A model generated the notes under the pieces. The model saw only the letters and a program-made list of their open reading frames with translations, did no database searches and was not told the DNA's origin. This document shows positions 1-8,140 of a stretch of 64,000 nucleotides of DNA, piece after piece. Source of the DNA: Flavisolibacter ginsengisoli DSM 18119 (GTDB taxonomy: Bacteria > Bacteroidota > Bacteroidia > Chitinophagales > Chitinophagaceae); assembly GCF_900129295.1 (NCBI RefSeq), contig NZ_FQUU01000015.1:1-64000 (forward strand). The letters run 5' to 3'. Numbering within the stretch: the first letter of the stretch is position 1; each line of letters opens with the position of its first letter. The position numbers were made by a program, and so were the translations under genes.

Positions 1-283
1 CGTTATCCAATGACCTTTGTAGCTCAGTGATGTGATCAGATAATGAAAGATCCACAGCACCAGTTGGGGAGGACTGAGTAACCATGTCGATAGCATTTGA
101 ACCTGCAAGTTCCTTACGAAACTGCTTAACCCATTCACCAACAGTTTTTACCCGCTTAATATTAAATAGCTCTGCTGCCTCCAGGTAAGATAAACCCTTA
201 TCCAGAACAGTCCTTGCTACATGCATCTTAAAAGTTGGACTCCATACCCACCGCTTGCCGTGTTTTTTAATGAACCTTTCCAT
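1..283 (-). CDS. IS3-like transposase OrfA, helix-turn-helix domain (partial, runs off the left edge)
   Basis: The minus strand is open from an ATG at 283 to the window edge, giving at least 94 residues. The protein is basic at the start (MERFIKKHGKRW) and then has an HTH-like stretch (LEAAELFNIKRVKTVGEWVKQF), the layout of IS3-family OrfA proteins that bind the element ends. The C-terminal part and any OrfB lie outside the window. A short dyad, TGTCT at 297-301 and AGACA at 321-325, lies just upstream of the start and may belong to the element end. The family call is inference from the HTH pattern. It could also be a stand-alone HTH remnant. Confidence 0.55.
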   Translation of the reverse strand, partial: MERFIKKHGKRWVWSPTFKMHVARTVLDKGLSYLEAAELFNIKRVKTVGEWVKQFRKELAGSNAIDMVTQSSPTGAVDLSLSDHITELQRSLDN

Positions 284-611
284 AAAATTGACAGTTTGTC
301 TGTAAACTTTTTCTGGAACGAGACAATAAGAAATCCAGGGCTTAGTAGGTTGTATTTGGGAAATAAGTCGAAATCTTTGATTTTACAATGCATCCCTCCC
401 GAATTCCCCACCAGGCATAATAGTCAGTGAATGATAATACTTACACTTTTCTGGACATTTTAAATGACTATTTACAACAAGCTGGTAAAAACGAAGTTGG
501 AACCCTAACCATAATTTGAAAGTTTTTGCCGTATCTTTTGATTGGAATGAGTACCTCATTAATGATTACAATTAACTGATTTCTTTATTAAAATAAATCA
601 ACCACCAAACC
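284..611. other. Intergenic stretch without a recognisable gene
   Basis: This stretch separates the transposase fragment from the oxidoreductase gene at 612. Short open frames exist on both strands between about 217 and 430, but they overlap each other and the transposase and show no family motifs. The part next to 283 may be the terminal region of the insertion element. No terminator or convincing promoter was found. Confidence 0.4.
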
Positions 612-1274
612 ATGAAAATAGGTGTCTTAGGAACAGGAGCTGTTGGAGAAGCAATAGCATCAGCTTTAGTAGAAAGAGGTTATGACGTGATGATGGGCAG
701 CCGTACACAAAACAATAAAAAGGCTGCAGAATGGGTAGAAAATTCAAATGAACATGCCTCCCAGGGTAATTTTAATGACGCTGCTGCATTTGGGGAATTG
801 CTTTTCCTTTGCCTCAATGGTACAAATGCATTACAGGCAATAAGTACCGTAAATAAAGAAAATGTTGATGGTAAGATCATAGTTGATATCACCAATCCTT
901 TAGACTTTACAAAAGGGTTACCCCCACAGATCGTTGAAGGGCTGGGAAATTCCAACTCATTGGGCGAGGAAATTCAAAAAGCCATGCCTGGTTCATTTGT
1001 AGTGAAAACATTAAATACAGTAAACTATAAATTAATGGTCGATGCCAGGGAAGTAAATAAGGCAGACCATAATCTTTTCATGTGTGGGAATGATATGGAA
1101 GCAAAGAATAAGGTCAGGAAGTTTCTTGCAGACAATTTTTACTGGAAAGCTGACAAGATCATTGACCTTGGAGGAATAGAATCAGCCAGGGCTGTTGAGG
1201 CTATCGTTCCCTTTTGGGTTTTGGTATACAGGTCGTTGGGAACGCCGCTGTTCAACTTCAAAATAGTAAAATAA
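612..1274 (+). CDS. NADP oxidoreductase, coenzyme F420-dependent-like family
   Basis: This is a 220-residue soluble protein. It opens with a Rossmann dinucleotide-binding strand-turn-helix (MKIGVLGTGAVGEAIASAL, GxGxxG at residues 7-12), followed by MMGSRTQNNKKAAEW, where the SR pair is typical of NADP-binding members. A mid-domain VDITNPLDF stretch and KTLNTVNY match the F420-dependent NADP reductase fold (COG2085-like). Family members move hydride between NADP(H) and a flavin-like or unknown partner. F420 itself is not expected in Bacteroidota, so the true substrate is unknown. The gene stands alone, with the convergent M23 gene downstream. Confidence 0.75.
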   Translation: MKIGVLGTGAVGEAIASALVERGYDVMMGSRTQNNKKAAEWVENSNEHASQGNFNDAAAFGELLFLCLNGTNALQAISTVNKENVDGKIIVDITNPLDFTKGLPPQIVEGLGNSNSLGEEIQKAMPGSFVVKTLNTVNYKLMVDAREVNKADHNLFMCGNDMEAKNKVRKFLADNFYWKADKIIDLGGIESARAVEAIVPFWVLVYRSLGTPLFNFKIVK

Positions 1275-1349
1275 ACAGGCTTTCTGCTATAATACCTGCT
1301 TACTATCACATGCTACATTAACCAATTATGGGTAGATAATATTTAAAGA

Positions 1350-2084
1350 CTACTGTTTATTTAAGTTTAGCAACAATTCGGGGTCAGGACAATTATTCAA
1401 ATACTTTTCTTTTTCCGATGGGGCACATACCCCAGGATAGTCGCCCTTTCTGCCTTCCATATCTATGATCACCTGGAAATGTAAATGTGGGGGCCATTGT
1501 CCATTTTCAAAGGGAATCCCAAACTCAGCGAATACGTCGCCTGCTTTTACCCTGTCTCCCTCCTGGATGTTTTTGATGGAGTTCAGGCTAAGGTGTCCAT
1601 ACAATGTATGAAAGGTATTTCCTTCCATATTATGGGTGAGGATGATAGTGGCGCCATAATCACCAAAACCATTATTAAAAGCAAAACTATGCACGATACC
1701 ATCCAATGGTGCTATTACCTTGGTATAGGGCTTCCCCCAAATATCTACCCCGAGGTGTATGCACCTCGGTTCTTCTTTTGTATCCACAACCTGGTGCTGC
1801 AATTCATTTACGACAGGTCGGCTTTTATCAAATAAATCACTTCTGGAATAAATGGTCCTGCACTCATTATAGCCACCAATACCATAGCGGGCACCTGCCG
1901 CACTCAAAAGATTATTAATATACTTTGTAAATCGTTCTGTGTCTTTGACCATTTCCTCATTCAATTCCTTATTCTCCGCGGTAAAATCCATCAATAATAA
2001 CTTATCACTCTTCTCATAAGGCACAATGGGGGAAAACTGTGTCCTGTATGCTTTTAACCGTTCTTCCCAAATCATGGAATTCAT
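1350..2084 (-). CDS. M23 family (LytM-type) zinc metallopeptidase
   Basis: A 244-residue protein whose C-terminal half is an M23 domain. The zinc ligands are visible as H110 and D114 (HLGVD) and the HLH pair H200/H202 (PPHLHF), with a further His in LYGHL (H164). Family members cleave peptide cross-links in peptidoglycan or related peptides. No signal peptide is evident, which is unusual for a wall hydrolase. The ending CPDPELLL resembles the M23 module found inside large phosphotransferase/M23/aminotransferase fusion proteins, so a non-wall role is possible. An alternative start three residues in (MIWEE) exists. It is divergent from the Tricorn-like gene with about 50 bp between them. Confidence 0.75.
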   Translation of the reverse strand: MNSMIWEERLKAYRTQFSPIVPYEKSDKLLLMDFTAENKELNEEMVKDTERFTKYINNLLSAAGARYGIGGYNECRTIYSRSDLFDKSRPVVNELQHQVVDTKEEPRCIHLGVDIWGKPYTKVIAPLDGIVHSFAFNNGFGDYGATIILTHNMEGNTFHTLYGHLSLNSIKNIQEGDRVKAGDVFAEFGIPFENGQWPPHLHFQVIIDMEGRKGDYPGVCAPSEKEKYLNNCPDPELLLNLNKQ

Positions 2085-2135
2085 ATACTGTTAAGTTGAT
2101 AATTTAGTATTCTTACAATAAAATTAAACAACTGT

Positions 2136-5100
2136 ATGATGAAAAGATGGATTGCGTTGGCTGCCATGGTCTTCAGCCTGGCCGGTTATGCCCAAAACAC
2201 GCCCCTGTGGATGAGGTATCCTTCCCTTTCGCCTGATGGGAAAACGATTGTATTTAGTTATAAAGGTGATCTTTATAAGGTCCCTGCCACAGGTGGAGAA
2301 GCCTACCCCCTGACCATTCATGAAGCATATGATTATATGCCTGTATGGAGTCATGATGGCAAATGGATTGCGTTTGCTTCTGACCGCTATGGAAACTTTG
2401 ATGTGTATATAATGCCGGCAACCGGGGGAGAAGCAAAACGCCTCACGTACAATTCAGCAAATGATTATCCATATGATTTTACGGTAGATAATAAATCGGT
2501 ATTGTTTGGCACCAACAGGAATGATATCTATACGTCTGCACGCTTTCCGCAGCGGAACCTTTTCCTGAAACTTTATGAAGTGCCCGTAACAGGTGGCCGT
2601 TCAGTATTATTCAATTCTGCAGGTGCAGAATTTGCCCGCTTCAACAACAGTGGTGATAAACTGATTTTCCAGGACCGCAAGGGCTATGAAGATGCCTATC
2701 GCAAACACCATACTTCTTCAGTGACGAGGGATGTTTGGGTATATGATACAAAGAAGGATGAATATATACAGGTATCCAGTTTTGAAGGAGAAGACCGCAA
2801 TCCTGTTTGGGGTAATGATGATAACAGCTTTTATTTTCTAAGTGAAAAAGAAGGCAGCACACAAAATATTTATAAAGCCAGCGTAGCTGGTGGAAGCACC
2901 ATGACACAGCTTTCGCATTTTAAAGAACACCCTGTACGATTTTTAAGCAGGTCGGCTGATGGCCTTCTTTGCTTTACTTACAATGGTGAAATATATACTT
3001 TGAAAGAAGGCTCAGAACCACAAAAAGTATCCATTACTATCAACAATGATACAAGGGGCAATGATGATAAGATATTACCCGTCAATTCAAATGTCACCCA
3101 AACAGTCTTATCGCCAAATGGCAAGGAAGTAGCCTTTGTTGTAAGAGGAGAAGTGTTTGTAACTTCTGTAGAAGGAGGCATTACCAAGCGAATCACGAAC
3201 ACCCCTGCACAGGAAAGAACAGTTGAATTCAGCCCTGACGGACGTTCACTGTATTACGCTTCAGAAAGAGGCAATAGCTGGGACATTTATAAAGCTTCTA
3301 TTGAAAGAAAAGAAGAACCTTATTTCTATACCTCCACTGTTATCAAAGAGGAACCTGTCATTGCCACTGAAGCAGAAGAATTTCAACCAGAGGTTTCGCC
3401 TGATGGAAAAGAGATCGCCTACCTGGAAGAAAGAAATATTTTAAAGATCTACAACCTGGCTACTAAAAAGAGCAGGACCATTGTCCCTAAAGGAGTCAAT
3501 TTTTCCTATGCAGATGGTGATCAGTATTATACCTGGTCGCCTGATGGCAAATGGATCGCTTTTAACTCAGCGGAAGGTCGCTGGCCTTCATCGGAAGTGG
3601 CGTTAATGAAAGCTGATGGCTCAGGAGAAAGAATAAACCTTACTCAAAGCGGCTTTTCAGATGCTCAGGCCAAGTGGGCATTCGGAGGCAAGGCTTTATT
3701 ATGGATGACAGACCGCAATGGGAAAAAACCACTGGCTATGCAAGGTGAGCGTGAAGTGGATGTATACGCCATGTTCTTTGACCAGGAAGCTTATGATAAA
3801 TTCAAATTAAACAAAGATGAATTCAGCCTGTTAAAAGAAAAAGAAGATAAGGATAAGGAAGCGCTTAAAAAGGATAGCAATCTTAAGATCAATCCTCCCG
3901 GTAAAAGCTTGCAGCCCCTCATTGAAGGGCTGGACCATCGCAAACTGAGGCTTACTATTAACTCTGGCAACATATCCGACTATATTCTTAGTAATGATGG
4001 GGAGAAACTTTTCTTCATGGCGCGCATGGAAAAAGGTTATGATCTATGGATGACAAATCCCCGGACAAAAGAAACAAAGCTGGTTGCCAAATTAGACGGA
4101 GGACCTGCTGGCATGAGCCTGACTGCAGATGGTAAAAATCTATTTGTGGTAAGTGATGGAAAGATCATGAAGGTGGACGCTGAAAGTGGCAAGGTATCTC
4201 CTGTAACAGTAAATGGAGAAATGGTATTAAAAGCAACAGAAGAAAGGGCTTATATATTTGACCATACCTGGAGACAGGTAACGAAGAAGTTTTATGATCC
4301 AAATCTTGGCGGTGTTAAATGGAACGATTATCATTCAGCTTATGCCAAATTCCTGCCGTACATAAATAACAATTATGATTTCCAGGAATTATTAAGCGAG
4401 TTTCTTGGCGAACTAAATGCTTCGCATACTGGAGGTCGTTATTCTCCACAAGTTCAGAATGGCGATGCCACTGCCAGCCTGGGAATGCTGTATGACGACA
4501 CGTATGAAGGCAATGGACTCAAGGTGATGGAAGTATTGGAAGGTGGGCCATTTATCAATGCCAAAACCAAGATTAGAAAAGGCGTGATCATTGAAAAGAT
4601 AGATGATGAAGCCATCAACAATAGCTTTGACTGGGCCCGTTTGCTCAACCGTAAAACAGGTAAGAATATTCTACTAAGTCTTTATGATCCTGAAACCAAA
4701 CAGCGCTGGGATGAAACAACCAAGCCCATATCACAGGGCGAGGAACAAAACCTGCTCTATGACAGATGGGTAAGCAATAACCGCAAAAAAGTGGAACAGT
4801 TATCCGGGGGTAAAGTTGGTTATGTGCATGTACAGGGAATGAACGATGCCAGTTACCGATCTACTTATGAAGATGTGTTGGGCAAAGAAGGTAATAAAGA
4901 AGCGCTCATTGTAGATACCCGTTTTAACGGAGGTGGTTGGCTGCACGATGACCTGGTAACTTTCCTGAGTGGCAAAAAATACCTGGGAATGGCACCACAG
5001 GGAACGCAGATCAAATCATCAGAACCATTCAACAAATGGACGGCACCTTCAACAGTGTTGATGAGTGAGAGCAATTATTCAGATGCCTTTATATTTCCTT

Positions 5101-5384
5101 ATGCCTATAAAAGTTTGGGCATTGGAAAAACCATTGGCATGCCTGTGCCTGGTACAGGAACGGCGGTTTGGTGGGAAACACAAATAGATCCAACATTAGT
5201 ATTTGGGATACCAATGGTAGCAACCATTGGAAAGGAAAAAAGACCTACCGAAAATCTACAGTTGGAGCCTGACATTAAAGTGGTCAATGATTACAAATCT
5301 ATTTTAAGCGGCAAAGACCCTCAATTGGAAAGAGCTGTTAAAGAAATGCTCGAAGAGATCAAGAATAAAAAGAAGGATTTTTAA
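2136..5384 (+). CDS. Tricorn-like S41 family peptidase with TolB-type beta-propeller
   Basis: A 1082-residue secreted protein with a signal peptide (MMKRWIALAAMVFSLAGYAQ). Residues about 25-560 contain repeated WD40/TolB-like blades (SPDGK, SHDGKWIAFASDR), and a second propeller follows to about 700. A PDZ-like section comes next, then the C-terminal S41 core. The Tricorn-type catalytic residues can be placed: S763-H764 in NASHTGG, the nucleophile S982 with D983 in SNYSDAF, and a late Glu in the ENLQLEPD segment. Homologues degrade peptides, and in Bacteroidota they are usually periplasmic. A strong terminator follows immediately, so the gene is probably monocistronic. Confidence 0.9.
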   Translation: MMKRWIALAAMVFSLAGYAQNTPLWMRYPSLSPDGKTIVFSYKGDLYKVPATGGEAYPLTIHEAYDYMPVWSHDGKWIAFASDRYGNFDVYIMPATGGEAKRLTYNSANDYPYDFTVDNKSVLFGTNRNDIYTSARFPQRNLFLKLYEVPVTGGRSVLFNSAGAEFARFNNSGDKLIFQDRKGYEDAYRKHHTSSVTRDVWVYDTKKDEYIQVSSFEGEDRNPVWGNDDNSFYFLSEKEGSTQNIYKASVAGGSTMTQLSHFKEHPVRFLSRSADGLLCFTYNGEIYTLKEGSEPQKVSITINNDTRGNDDKILPVNSNVTQTVLSPNGKEVAFVVRGEVFVTSVEGGITKRITNTPAQERTVEFSPDGRSLYYASERGNSWDIYKASIERKEEPYFYTSTVIKEEPVIATEAEEFQPEVSPDGKEIAYLEERNILKIYNLATKKSRTIVPKGVNFSYADGDQYYTWSPDGKWIAFNSAEGRWPSSEVALMKADGSGERINLTQSGFSDAQAKWAFGGKALLWMTDRNGKKPLAMQGEREVDVYAMFFDQEAYDKFKLNKDEFSLLKEKEDKDKEALKKDSNLKINPPGKSLQPLIEGLDHRKLRLTINSGNISDYILSNDGEKLFFMARMEKGYDLWMTNPRTKETKLVAKLDGGPAGMSLTADGKNLFVVSDGKIMKVDAESGKVSPVTVNGEMVLKATEERAYIFDHTWRQVTKKFYDPNLGGVKWNDYHSAYAKFLPYINNNYDFQELLSEFLGELNASHTGGRYSPQVQNGDATASLGMLYDDTYEGNGLKVMEVLEGGPFINAKTKIRKGVIIEKIDDEAINNSFDWARLLNRKTGKNILLSLYDPETKQRWDETTKPISQGEEQNLLYDRWVSNNRKKVEQLSGGKVGYVHVQGMNDASYRSTYEDVLGKEGNKEALIVDTRFNGGGWLHDDLVTFLSGKKYLGMAPQGTQIKSSEPFNKWTAPSTVLMSESNYSDAFIFPYAYKSLGIGKTIGMPVPGTGTAVWWETQIDPTLVFGIPMVATIGKEKRPTENLQLEPDIKVVNDYKSILSGKDPQLERAVKEMLEEIKNKKKDF

Positions 5385-5390
5385 AAGAAA

Positions 5391-5418
5391 AAAGCCCCGG
5401 TTAAAACCGGGGCTTTTT
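5391..5418 (+). terminator. Intrinsic terminator of the Tricorn-like peptidase gene
   Basis: A perfect 12-bp stem (AAAGCCCCGGTT with its complement at 5405-5416) has a 2-base gap at its tip, which would open to a small loop. It is followed by a T-run and starts 6 bp after the stop codon at 5384. Confidence 0.9.
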
Positions 5419-5577
5419 ATTAGGTCAGTTATTTCACAGCCAATGATATGACTTAGTAAAACCACTATTTTTATGCTATAGGTAATAACCACTACAGACC
5501 ATAGAAAAGCAGTTGTAACCAGGCAATTATTATTATCTTTTTCCGTTAATACATCCATACACCTTGAAAACACCTTT

Positions 5578-6588
5578 ATGAATCGCATAGTCTCACTTTT
5601 TACACTAATGCTTATTGTCTTTTCTGGCAGCGCACAGCAGGTAACTGGTGTATGGAAAGGAAAGATTGACAGGAAAAATGTAGAGGTAAAGATCATTCAA
5701 AAAGGAGATAGCCTCACCGGCACCTCGTATTATTACGAGTCTTCCAAAAATTACAGGCGGTATAGCATCAAGGGATATTTCGATCCTAATAATAACAGTG
5801 TTATATGGTGGGACGACCAATTGATAGATGACAAAGGAAGTAAACCGTTAGGTGGTTCTTCCAGAACTCCACTGATTTCAGAAGCTGATTTTAATTGTCC
5901 CGGCGGTGGAGAAATGTTCCTGGATGGTAAGTCATCTCCCAAAATAAAGCCTGAATTAAAGAACGGCATTGTAGCCTTAAGTAAAGTAAACGATCCACTG
6001 TTTCCGGATGAATGGGATTATGTAGTGGATAATTACACCATAGGAGCTAATGACCCGGACATCATTGACAGCGTTTTCCTGATAGCGTTTACACCTTACA
6101 TCAGACCTCATGAGGAACCTGTGGTGATAGAAAATAAAAAAGAAGAAGTGCTGCCTGTGCTTATGCCTGGTATGACTTCTGTACCAACTAAGCCTACACC
6201 CGTCATCGCCCCAGAGATAAAACCACTAACCATAGAAGAAAAATATATTTCCAGGGACAAGGTGTTTACTGCGGACATTCCTGTGGAAGGCGATTCTGTG
6301 GAATTAAGGTTTTATGATAATGCGGAAGTGGATGGTGATTCTATTTCCTTATTCCTGAATGCTAAATTACTTTTCACTCATATCCGGTTAACCGACAAGG
6401 CATATTCTATTAAGCTGCCCGTGAAGGAATTGTCTGACACTAATGAGCTGACAATGGTAGCGGAGAATTTAGGATCCATACCCCCTAATACATCTTATAT
6501 GGTTGCTATTGTTGGCGACAAAAGGTATGAGGCTAAATTGGCCAGCACAGAAAATAGCAGTGCCATGATACGGTTGGTGAAACAATAA
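5578..6588 (+). CDS. Secreted protein of unknown function
   Basis: A 336-residue protein with a clear signal peptide (MNRIVSLFTLMLIVFSGSAQ). The first ~100 residues after cleavage (VTGVWKGKIDRKNVEVKI, then GDSLTGTSYYYE) look like a small beta-sandwich or lipocalin-like domain seen in many secreted Bacteroidota proteins. A Pro-rich linker (about 195-215) leads to a second beta-rich domain (VEGDSVELRFYDNAEVDGD and NELTMVAENLGSIPPN) with Asp-rich turns. No catalytic motif is recognised and no T9SS tail is present. It is probably periplasmic or surface-associated. It stands alone between the Tricorn terminator and a convergent gene. Confidence 0.7.
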   Translation: MNRIVSLFTLMLIVFSGSAQQVTGVWKGKIDRKNVEVKIIQKGDSLTGTSYYYESSKNYRRYSIKGYFDPNNNSVIWWDDQLIDDKGSKPLGGSSRTPLISEADFNCPGGGEMFLDGKSSPKIKPELKNGIVALSKVNDPLFPDEWDYVVDNYTIGANDPDIIDSVFLIAFTPYIRPHEEPVVIENKKEEVLPVLMPGMTSVPTKPTPVIAPEIKPLTIEEKYISRDKVFTADIPVEGDSVELRFYDNAEVDGDSISLFLNAKLLFTHIRLTDKAYSIKLPVKELSDTNELTMVAENLGSIPPNTSYMVAIVGDKRYEAKLASTENSSAMIRLVKQ

Positions 6589-6618
6589 ATAAGTAAGCTG
6601 ATTTTTGTTGATGAAGGG

Positions 6619-7092
6619 TTAGGTATTTTCCAACTGGAGTGTACTATGGTCCAGCTTTGGGATTTGTATACTGCAGATCAACATTTCTTCCAGAACATTG
6701 GCCATGGTTTCGAAGTATAAGACCACATCTGCCCTTTTATTTTTTTGTAACCAACGCATTCCCCCGGGAAGTTTTTCCAATATTTTTCTATCCTGCAGGT
6801 ATTCGAGGTTATGAATATCCGTTGCCGTTAGTCCCATGGCTTCAAGCCTGGAAATAAGCATATCTACAGGTAAGCTTGTTGTTTCACACCATCCACTGGC
6901 TATCTCAGTCCACTCCCCAATGCCAGTTTGAGCATATTCCAATATCTCTTCCTTACTTAAATGAGTAACCACCTGCAATATATGTCCGCAATTGCATGCC
7001 CCATGATGGCCCCAGGCATAAGGCATATTGTTCCTAAGATTAACAGAGGCCTGGCGTAAAGCCTGTATCAACGCAAGGTTCGGATGAGCCAT
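6619..7092 (-). CDS. Conserved protein of unknown function with a His/Cys cluster
   Basis: A 157-residue soluble protein without signal peptide. Near residue 28 it has WGHHGACNCGHILQ, a dense His/Cys cluster that could bind a metal. A second Cys lies in ASGWCET. The remainder is helical (LISRLEAMGLTATDIHNLEYL, then KNKRADVVLYFETMANVLEE). No family is recognised. It lies downstream of the phosphatase-fold gene on the same strand, but a terminator separates them, so it probably has its own promoter. Metal binding is inference from residue spacing only. Confidence 0.65.
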   Translation of the reverse strand: MAHPNLALIQALRQASVNLRNNMPYAWGHHGACNCGHILQVVTHLSKEEILEYAQTGIGEWTEIASGWCETTSLPVDMLISRLEAMGLTATDIHNLEYLQDRKILEKLPGGMRWLQKNKRADVVLYFETMANVLEEMLICSIQIPKLDHSTLQLENT

Positions 7093-7136
7093 AGATCATA
7101 ATTTAATTATAATGCACAACTATCATTCCTATAACA

Positions 7137-7165
7137 AAAGATCCACACCAGGAGTGTGGATCTTT
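7137..7165 (-). terminator. Intrinsic terminator of the EEP-family gene
   Basis: A perfect 12-bp stem (AAAGATCCACAC with its complement) and a 5-base loop lie just after the stop codon of the minus-strand gene at 7187. The T-run on the minus strand is short (CTTTTG), so termination may be moderate. Confidence 0.7.
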
Positions 7166-7186
7166 ATGATGAAAGCCATAAGCTCA

Positions 7187-8032
7187 TCAAAAACTTATTC
7201 TTGCAAATACAGGAAAGTGGTCGGAAGAAAAACGGCCTTCCCAGCTTTGAGAAAGTGTTGCATGCTTTAATACCCTTCCACCATTTTTAAGAAATATATA
7301 GTCAATGGGTTCATCGTCTGTTTCCCTTGATTTAAAGCCATTGAAAGTCCCTGTGGGTCCATAATGTTCAGTAGCGCTAATGAACTTTGAGTTTACCAGG
7401 TGGTCAGCATTATTCGGATCAGTAATTACCTGTATCGGTTCATCGGAAGGTTTTGAATTAAAATCACCTGTGACCACCACTGGATAAAAGCCAGCTATTT
7501 CCTTCACTTTTTTTAATAAGAGCTTTGCGCTTTCCCGGCGTGCAATTTTACCCATGTGATCAAAGTGGGTATTGAATGCATAGAACTGTTTTTTCGTCTT
7601 CCGGTCTTTAAATTTTGCCCAGGTAACTATCCTTGTGATGGCAGCATCCCACCCTTTGCTACCCGGAACAGTAGGTTGCTCAGAAAGCCAGAAGGTCTGT
7701 GATTGTAATAATTGAAGGCGGGCAGTGTCGTAAAAAATTGCAGAGAACTCTCCTTTTTCTTTGCCATCTTCCCTGCCAACACCTACATATTTATATCTGT
7801 AAAGCCTTGCCTGCAGATCCATCATCTGGTCATACAGGGCTTCCTGCACACCAACAATATTGGCATCATGGAACAGTATCTGGGAAGCAACCTTATCTTT
7901 TCTGTAGGGCCAGGCATTCAAACTATCTGAGGCAACATTCAGCCTGATATTGAAGGTCATTAGATTTAGTGATTGTGCCTGCGTGGATAGGATACAACAA
8001 ATAGAAATTACAAAAGCGATTGATCTTTTCAT
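7187..8032 (-). CDS. Secreted endonuclease/exonuclease/phosphatase family protein
   Basis: A 281-residue protein with a signal peptide (MKRSIAFVISICCILSTQAQ). The metal-dependent phosphodiesterase fold is supported by its motifs in order: MTFNIR (Asn), VGVQEA (metal-binding Glu), NTHFDHMG (His/Asp), VTGDFNSKP (Asp/Asn), DEPIDYIF and the terminal FSSDHFPV (Asp-His pair). All active-site positions are present. Family members hydrolyse phosphodiester bonds in nucleic acids, sphingomyelin or phosphoinositides. The substrate cannot be read from sequence, and an exported phosphodiesterase is the safest description. It sits downstream of leuS on the same strand with 108 bp between. Confidence 0.85.
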   Translation of the reverse strand: MKRSIAFVISICCILSTQAQSLNLMTFNIRLNVASDSLNAWPYRKDKVASQILFHDANIVGVQEALYDQMMDLQARLYRYKYVGVGREDGKEKGEFSAIFYDTARLQLLQSQTFWLSEQPTVPGSKGWDAAITRIVTWAKFKDRKTKKQFYAFNTHFDHMGKIARRESAKLLLKKVKEIAGFYPVVVTGDFNSKPSDEPIQVITDPNNADHLVNSKFISATEHYGPTGTFNGFKSRETDDEPIDYIFLKNGGRVLKHATLSQSWEGRFSSDHFPVFARISF

Positions 8033-8140
8033 AGCAATTAAATTCAGATTATAACAATATGGCAGAGATTAAAAATAAAACTTAACAACTAGTACATTCA
8101 GCGGCTTTCATTCGATAAGCATATACACTTCCACTCACAG

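Noticed and set aside
15-30. GTAGCTCAGT, a tRNA D-arm-like string
   Set aside because: It lies inside the transposase frame, and no acceptor stem, anticodon arm or T-loop can be built around it.
5304-5696. 130-residue minus-strand frame across the Tricorn terminator
   Set aside because: It runs through a strong terminator and overlaps two real genes. The composition looks random.
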